From: Nocardia sp. NBC_01327 | Lineage (GTDB): Bacteria > Actinomycetota > Actinomycetes > Mycobacteriales > Mycobacteriaceae | Assembly (NCBI RefSeq): GCF_035958815.1 | Contig: NZ_CP108383.1 | Coordinates: 7,626,001-7,690,000 of the forward strand | Direction of reading: 5' to 3' | Length of the DNA stretch: 64,000 nucleotides | Shown: piece by piece, positions 59,578-64,000 of the stretch | Position numbering within the stretch: position 1 is the stretch's first letter | How the letters are laid out: every line of letters begins with the position of its first letter | Translations under genes and position numbers: made by a program | Notes under the pieces: model-generated | Database searches by the model: none | Seen by the model: only the letters and a program-made list of their open reading frames with translations | Told to the model about the DNA's origin: nothing

Positions 59578-59628
59578 TCGATGCCCGCCGAGCTGTCAGC
59601 GGGCATTGCCGCTGTCAGCGGGCATCGA
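59578..59628. repeat. Repeat overlapping the stop codon of the CHAT gene
   Basis: GCTGTCAGCGGGCAT occurs twice directly (59592-59606 and 59611-59625); the second copy is the end of the CHAT gene read on the minus strand (Asp-Ala-Arg-stop). TCGATGCCCGC at 59578 also pairs with GCGGGCATCGA at 59618-59628, making a hairpin that may end transcription. It resembles the duplicated ends of rsmE and of the Hsp70-like gene. Confidence 0.65.
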
Positions 59629-60880
59629 CCGTCGCGAAGGCTGCCCAGACGAGCGGCGAGTGCTCGATACCGCCGGTCGCACGCCAGGCCGCCAACCGGC
59701 TCCGCTGCCAATCATTGAGCGCCGCAACAGGATCCGTCTGCTCGTGGGCGGCATCGATGGCGCACACCGCCTCCTGTAGCGGACGGCATTCCGGCCCCGC
59801 GCCACCCAGCCGCTGGAAAGCCAGATCTGTGGGCAGCGCCCAGCGCCCCGCCGTCACGAGTTCCGCACCGCCGGTGAGCATTGCGGCGACCAGGCCGAGC
59901 GCCTCACCGAAGCGCAGATCGCCGCCGCTCTCACAGGCGATCAGTGCCACCCGGCTCGGAATCGGCCACAATTGCGGGCCGCTGCGCGGTTCGGCGGACA
60001 GCGTATAGGTGCCGAGCAGCAGATCCCGCGCCGAGAGCGGCCGGTGATCACGCTGCGCGGGTGCGAATCCCACGGTGCCGGCCGTGCACGCCAGATGCAT
60101 GGTGGCGGACTCGCTCTGCCCGGAGGACGGAGGCGCCGCCGTCACATGCCCCACGTACAGCAGCCGCGCCGCACCGGCGCGCAGTACCTCGCCGAGCCAC
60201 ACCCGATCCACATCGGTGCGCCGGAATGCGGCGACCGGATCACTCACCTTCGGCACCAATCGATCCCGCGCCGCGAGAGCGGCGACCAGGGCCGCCAGCG
60301 GCGCGTCCTCATCCATCCGCCCGAGCACCGAGCCCAGCGCGGAATCGGCCCGGAATCCCGGCACCCGGGGATCGAGCACGGCGACCACCGGCTGCTCCCG
60401 GGTCTGCGCCCAGGACCGCGCCACCCGCGCCGGCGCATGCACAATACCCGGCGGCGCAAGCAGACTCACCTCGGCGATATCCACCAGCCGCAGCCCCGGA
60501 TCCGGCGCCAGCAACTCCCACGGAATCTGCGCCACCCGAGGCGAAGGCTGAATCCGCAATCGCGGCCGCACGCCCCGCACATGCAGCTCGTACAGCGCCA
60601 CCGCCAGCTGATGCGGCAGAAATGTCGCCGAAAGCACCTGCGCCAAGGCATTTTCCGCCTCGTAGGACGCCAATTCCCCACTGGTGAGCGCCGCTTCGAG
60701 CCCACCCCCCGCCCCCGGCGCCGGCAGCGCCCCGGCGAACCGCTGCACCGCCTTCTCCACCTGCGCCTCGGGAACCACACCCACACCCCCGGGCGCATCG
60801 TGATCGACCCACCGCCACGTCAGATACAAATCCCCCGCATCCGCCATCCGCACATACGCGGTCGGCTGCACCCCTGTCAT
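59615..60880 (-). CDS. CHAT-domain (caspase-like) protein
   Basis: The 421-residue protein has a CHAT domain, the caspase-HAF-like protease fold. The IPWELLA motif is at 119-125, the catalytic His is in LLYVGHVT (about 245) and the catalytic Cys in ALIACESGG (about 316), both in the expected order. Residues 1-110 form an N-terminal part of unknown fold (TAYVRMADAGDLYLTWRWVD...). CHAT proteases paired with TPR proteins occur in bacterial defence systems, but the function here is not known. Its ATG overlaps the stop of the 70-residue gene (ATGA), so it is the last gene of a coupled operon. Confidence 0.88.
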   Translation of the reverse strand: MTGVQPTAYVRMADAGDLYLTWRWVDHDAPGGVGVVPEAQVEKAVQRFAGALPAPGAGGGLEAALTSGELASYEAENALAQVLSATFLPHQLAVALYELHVRGVRPRLRIQPSPRVAQIPWELLAPDPGLRLVDIAEVSLLAPPGIVHAPARVARSWAQTREQPVVAVLDPRVPGFRADSALGSVLGRMDEDAPLAALVAALAARDRLVPKVSDPVAAFRRTDVDRVWLGEVLRAGAARLLYVGHVTAAPPSSGQSESATMHLACTAGTVGFAPAQRDHRPLSARDLLLGTYTLSAEPRSGPQLWPIPSRVALIACESGGDLRFGEALGLVAAMLTGGAELVTAGRWALPTDLAFQRLGGAGPECRPLQEAVCAIDAAHEQTDPVAALNDWQRSRLAAWRATGGIEHSPLVWAAFATVDAR

Positions 60881-61089
60881 GCCCGAACCTCTCGTCCGAC
60901 AGCGGATACCGTCGCTTCGAACCGCTCATACCGCTGACGGCCTGCTGCCACCCATCCCGATGGATACCGACCCTCTGTCACGCACCAGCGACGCACTCTT
61001 CGTGGCGATTGCGGCCGTAGCGCTGCTCGTATATCCCAGCCGCGCACGCGATCCGGCCGTCCGGCGACGAATGTTCCGGCCCGCGTCAT
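60877..61089 (-). CDS. 70-residue protein between the TPR and CHAT genes
   Basis: The frame starts at ATG 61089, overlapping the TPR gene stop, and ends at TGA 60877-60879, overlapping the CHAT start. Stop-start overlap on both sides argues that it is real. The protein is basic and Trp/Arg-rich (WDIRAALRPQSPRRVRRWCVTEGRYPSGWVAAGRQRYERF), with one Cys and no membrane segment. I recognise no family. It could be a small partner, inhibitor or substrate of the CHAT protease, which is inference. Confidence 0.7.
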   Translation of the reverse strand: MTRAGTFVAGRPDRVRGWDIRAALRPQSPRRVRRWCVTEGRYPSGWVAAGRQRYERFEATVSAVGREVRA

Positions 61090-62603
61090 GCCTGGACGAC
61101 CCGATCGTCGCGGATGCGGCGGCCGTAGCGCTCTTCGGCGGCGGCTATCCAGCCGGCGAGGGCTATGTGGCCGTCGGGGGCGACCGCGACCTGTGGGGGC
61201 GGGGTGACCGGGAGCCCGGCGCCGGCGGCGACCGAGGCGAGGGCGGTGCCGAGCTGGAGGGCGTCGTTCACGGGGGCGGAGCTGGCGGGTGGCGGGGCGA
61301 GCGGATCCAGGGTGTCGAGGGGCAGGCGGGGCGGGGCGGCGGAGAGCCGGCCGATATCGAGGGTGGTTCCCGCGCAGGCGGTTTCGATGAGGTCGGCGAC
61401 CAGCTGGGCGTCGCCGGAGAGGTAGGCGTAGCGGAAGGCCAGGCGCAGGGCCGGATCGGCCATGCGGCGGTTCCAGGTTTCGCGCTGCGCGCCGTCGGGA
61501 AGTTCGTAGCGGACCGCGTCGAGGGCGAGGGCGGCGGGGATGGCCAGATCCACGGCCTGGGCGAGCAGGCCGGGCACCGAATCGATGAGCGGTTCCGCCA
61601 ATCCCGCGTGCCAGTAGTCCAATTGGGCGCACAGCAGCCCCAGACCGTGTTCGGCATAGGTGCTGCGGGCGGCGGCCAGTTCGGCCTCGCCCTCCTCCAG
61701 CCGTCCGGTGGCGAAGGCGACGGTCGCCAGCCTGGTCCGCACATCGGCGGCGTCCACCACCGCACCGGATTCGTCGAAACGCTGCAGCGCCTGCCGGTAT
61801 CGGGTGACCGCCAGCTCGGGCTGGTCCCGGTCCTCGGCAATGAAACCCATGACCTTCCAGCCGATTCCGGCGCGATGCGCGTATCCGGCCGCCTCGAAAT
61901 ACTCCTGCGCGGTGATCAGCAGTCGCTCCGCATCATCGAAACGGCTGGAGCGCGTGTACATCACGGCGAGATTCTGGCGGGTCTCGGCGACACCGTCGTG
62001 ATCGGCCGCGGCCTCGAAGGCGACCAGCGCCTGACCCGCGAAGTCCTCCGCCAGCTCCCAGCGCCCCGTCTCGAAATGCGCGGTCGCCAGGTTCATCAGC
62101 GAATGCCCGACCTGTCCGGGCGCGAAATGAATGGCGGCGTCGAGTGATTCATTGGCCAGCTTGATCCCGCGCGCCCACTGCTGCCGGTGCAGCGCCACCG
62201 CGGTCAATGACACCAGGCAGGCGTACCGCAGCTCCCCGGGCGCGGTATCGGCGCTCAGTAATTCGCGCGCCTGCTCCAGCGCCTCCTGCGCACCGTCCAG
62301 ATCACCCAGGCGCTGCAGCGCCTGCGACAGATTGATCAGCGCGGCCGGCCGCATACGGGGCGCCTCGGGCCCCATCTGCCCCAGCGCGTCCCGGAAGCGC
62401 ACCACCGCACCGGCGTGATCACCCAATTGATCTGCCACACAGGCGGAATTGACCATGGCGCACACCCGGATATCCCCGGTCTCGGTGCGCACCGCATCCT
62501 CGAAGATCCGCAGCGCCTCCCCCAACTCGCCGCGCGCCATCGCCTCGGCCCCCGCGCGCAGTACCGCGGATTCGTCGGCGGCCCCCCGGCCGGTTGTGCT
62601 CAC
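61086..62603 (-). CDS. Tetratricopeptide-repeat protein
   Basis: The 505-residue protein begins at GTG 62603, four bases after the stop of the preceding gene. Repeats of about 35-40 residues are plain: GELGEALRIFEDAVRTETGD, DHAGAVVRFRDALGQMGPE, GDLDGAQEALEQARELLSAD, GRWELAEDFAGQALVAFEAA, SRFDDAERLLITAQEYFEAAG, DQPELAVTRYRQALQRFDESG and GRLEEGEAELAAARSTYAEHG. This is a TPR solenoid of eight or more units. The end (residues about 390-505) is helical and then Pro/Ala-rich. It is a protein-protein scaffold, probably for the CHAT protein two genes on. The reading frame continuing to 63320 is not coding. Confidence 0.88.
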   Translation of the reverse strand: MSTTGRGAADESAVLRAGAEAMARGELGEALRIFEDAVRTETGDIRVCAMVNSACVADQLGDHAGAVVRFRDALGQMGPEAPRMRPAALINLSQALQRLGDLDGAQEALEQARELLSADTAPGELRYACLVSLTAVALHRQQWARGIKLANESLDAAIHFAPGQVGHSLMNLATAHFETGRWELAEDFAGQALVAFEAAADHDGVAETRQNLAVMYTRSSRFDDAERLLITAQEYFEAAGYAHRAGIGWKVMGFIAEDRDQPELAVTRYRQALQRFDESGAVVDAADVRTRLATVAFATGRLEEGEAELAAARSTYAEHGLGLLCAQLDYWHAGLAEPLIDSVPGLLAQAVDLAIPAALALDAVRYELPDGAQRETWNRRMADPALRLAFRYAYLSGDAQLVADLIETACAGTTLDIGRLSAAPPRLPLDTLDPLAPPPASSAPVNDALQLGTALASVAAGAGLPVTPPPQVAVAPDGHIALAGWIAAAEERYGRRIRDDRVVQA

Positions 62604-62607
62604 CAAT

Positions 62608-63624
62608 TCAGAAGTCCGAATCGTCGGCGGCAGCGGCGATCTCGGCGAGCAGCGGGGCATCCGGCGCCCCGTCGACCGAACCCGGAACGGCGGTGCGCCG
62701 CAGGCGTTCGGCAGCGAACGCGCGAATCCGCTGCCGCAGTTCCGCCGAATCGGCACCGTCGTCCACCCCGAAGCCGGGAACGTGAATATCCACGCGCACA
62801 ATCGGATCGGCGCCGGCCACGGCGAGTTCGCCGACCCAGGCGCCGCCTTCGGCACGCAGCGCGATCTCTCCCACCTCCGTACCGGTATCGATACGCGCCC
62901 ACGGCCGCAGATACGCGGGCACCTCGGCGGGAACCCCCGGCGCCGCCACCGCGCTGACCGCCACGGTCGTCGCACCCGCCGCGCGAACCGCCTGCCAGGA
63001 CACCGCCCGCTCGGACGCGTCCACCAGCCCCGGCGGACACCGCCGCCAATCCCAGCCGCCGACCCCGCGCGCCAGCACCAGCCCGTCAGGTGTCTCGTCA
63101 CCGGCCGCCAGCGCGTAATCCGAAGCCCGCATACGAGTTTCGACCATCTCCGCCACGACCGGCGCCAGCGCGTCCGCGCCGTCCACCAGCGATTCGCACT
63201 CCAGTGTGAGCGCCGCGATATCGCGCTCCAGCAGCCCCGCATCCAGCGGCGCGATGCCGTCCAGCGTCGAGGCGGGCCACCATCGAGCGGCCCAGTGCGC
63301 GTACGCGAGCCGCCAGGCACTCACCGCCAGTGCGGGTAGCGCGGGTGCGGCCGTCGCCTCGGCGGGCTGGTCCCGATCGAGGGCGAGCGCGATCGGTGCG
63401 CCGTAGATGGCCCACACCCACTCCTGCGCGAGCTCCAGATCGTCGATCACCGCCGCCGGAACCGATTGCCCGGCAAGCACACTCCAGCTCAGATAGCCGC
63501 CCGCGACCTCGAGCACCATGGTGTCCGCGGCGGCCGCCGCATCGAGCACCGTCGCGGCGCCGGCGGGCACGATGCCGCTCAGCCCGCCCCCGTAGCGCCG
63601 GATCTTCAATGCCGAGCCGGTCAT
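62608..63624 (-). CDS. Unknown 338-residue protein of the CHAT operon
   Basis: I do not recognise this protein. It is rich in Ala, has no membrane segment, and carries Trp-rich stretches (WRLAYAHWAARWWPAS, GGWDWRRCPP). A C-terminal part (PAYLRPWARIDTGTEVGEIALRAEGGAWVGELAVAGADPIVRVDIHVPGFGVDDG) looks like a beta domain, possibly carrying a linker to the operon partners. Its ATG overlaps the stop of the upstream gene (ATGA), and the TPR gene starts four bases after its stop. The function should be sought with its neighbours. Confidence 0.75.
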   Translation of the reverse strand: MTGSALKIRRYGGGLSGIVPAGAATVLDAAAAADTMVLEVAGGYLSWSVLAGQSVPAAVIDDLELAQEWVWAIYGAPIALALDRDQPAEATAAPALPALAVSAWRLAYAHWAARWWPASTLDGIAPLDAGLLERDIAALTLECESLVDGADALAPVVAEMVETRMRASDYALAAGDETPDGLVLARGVGGWDWRRCPPGLVDASERAVSWQAVRAAGATTVAVSAVAAPGVPAEVPAYLRPWARIDTGTEVGEIALRAEGGAWVGELAVAGADPIVRVDIHVPGFGVDDGADSAELRQRIRAFAAERLRRTAVPGSVDGAPDAPLLAEIAAAADDSDF

Positions 63625-64000
63625 CCCACCCTCGATTCCCTGTCATCGAGTTCGGCCGCGACCGCTGTCGCCGCCAAGGCCCGCTTCACTCGCATACGGT
63701 GATCGAGAATTACCGAGCGCGCCACACCATCGAGCAGATCCCACAGCTCATCCGGCGCGTACACCGGTATCTCCCGCACATCGCGTCCGTGCAGTCGCGG
63801 CCACAGCCGGCGCAGATACGGCCGCCAGGGCACCTGGAGATCGGCCGCGATCACCGCCAGCGGTCCCGCCGTCGCATCCGCCCGCACCACCATCCTACGA
63901 GCCTGCAGCACGTACGCTTCCCGCTGCCAACGCCCATTGATCACCCGCGCCGCACCCGCCGTCGCGACGGCCCGCGCTTCGTCGATGGGCCGCAGCTGAA
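63621..64000 (-). CDS. First visible gene of the CHAT operon, partial
   Basis: The coding frame is open to the window edge. The 126 visible residues (LRPIDEARAVATAGAARVINGRWQREAYVLQARRMVV... to the stop at 63621) are the C-terminal end of a longer protein. A GTG at 63944 is only an internal codon, since the frame upstream of it looks protein-like too. It contains PVYAPDELWDLLDGVARSVILDHRMRVKRAL, helical and basic. I recognise no family from this piece. It overlaps the following gene by ATGA and so belongs to the same operon. Confidence 0.75.
   Translation of the reverse strand, partial: QLRPIDEARAVATAGAARVINGRWQREAYVLQARRMVVRADATAGPLAVIAADLQVPWRPYLRRLWPRLHGRDVREIPVYAPDELWDLLDGVARSVILDHRMRVKRALAATAVAAELDDRESRVG

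Noticed and set aside
62604..63320. N-terminal extension of the TPR gene by 239 codons
   Set aside because: The added residues are Arg/Trp-rich shadow of the 338-residue gene; GTG at 62603 is directly after the preceding stop and starts the TPR pattern.

Overview
The window is high-GC actinobacterial DNA and most probably comes from Nocardia or a close mycolic-acid relative. I infer this from gene order and protein sequence, not from a database search. The block at 1-24715 follows the order known from Mycobacterium tuberculosis around Rv2359-Rv2393: furB, a small conserved gene, uppS, recO, an amidase, era, a cytidine-deaminase-like gene, a CBS/CNNM membrane protein, ybeY, phoH, rsmE, dnaJ2, hrcA, hemW, sirA, cysH. 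The block at 30037-32643 (FprB-like reductase plus AurF-like diiron protein) resembles the Rv0885-Rv0886 pair. Many start codons are GTG, and ATGA/GTGA stop-start overlaps are common.

Layout. 1-12405 is housekeeping: zinc regulation, polyprenyl synthesis, DNA repair (recO, ogt), the ribosome and RNA maturation run phoH-ybeY-CNNM-pseudo-deaminase-era, and a LysR regulator divergent from an MFS exporter (to 13817). 13949-19512 holds rsmE, dnaJ2, hrcA, an epoxide hydrolase and hemW. 19766-25730 is the sulfate assimilation operon: a 30-codon cysteine-containing leader, then sirA, cysH, cysD, cysN and a sirohydrochlorin chelatase, all on the plus strand and tightly packed. 27202-33830 is a four-gene minus-strand group: two Hsp70-like proteins that lack the first nucleotide-binding aspartate flank an AurF-like diiron protein and its likely ferredoxin reductase. 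34175-43655 contains a peptidoglycan amidase, a Rieske lipoprotein with an ECF-type sigma factor, a toxin-antitoxin-like pair, a DUF2156 membrane protein, and a flavin reductase/luciferase-like pair.

44337-51658 looks like a small regulon. A TetR regulator (46547) divides an alkyl-sulfatase gene from itself with a perfect 13-bp-arm palindrome. A near-identical palindrome occurs 3.6 kb away, between a 36-residue peptide gene and an exported lipoprotein. The 36-residue peptide has a 32/36 identical sister gene at 47245. Between them lie a patatin-like lipase gene and a QsdR-type TetR gene. 51746-59561 carries a copper-type P-ATPase with a CPD transmembrane motif under a CsoR-like palindrome, a secreted serine hydrolase, a zinc-ribbon protein, a His-rich secreted protein, and a TetR/CocE-hydrolase divergent pair. 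59615-64000 is a tightly coupled minus-strand operon: an open gene at the edge, a 338-residue unknown, a TPR protein, a 70-residue protein and a CHAT-fold (caspase-like) protease. It is the best candidate here for an undescribed conflict or signalling system.

No rRNA, tRNA, IS element, prophage or CRISPR array was seen. Two copies of a long intergenic palindrome (6818 and 51664) are the only dispersed repeat found. In three genes (27202, rsmE, the CHAT gene) the last codons plus stop codon are copied just after the stop.
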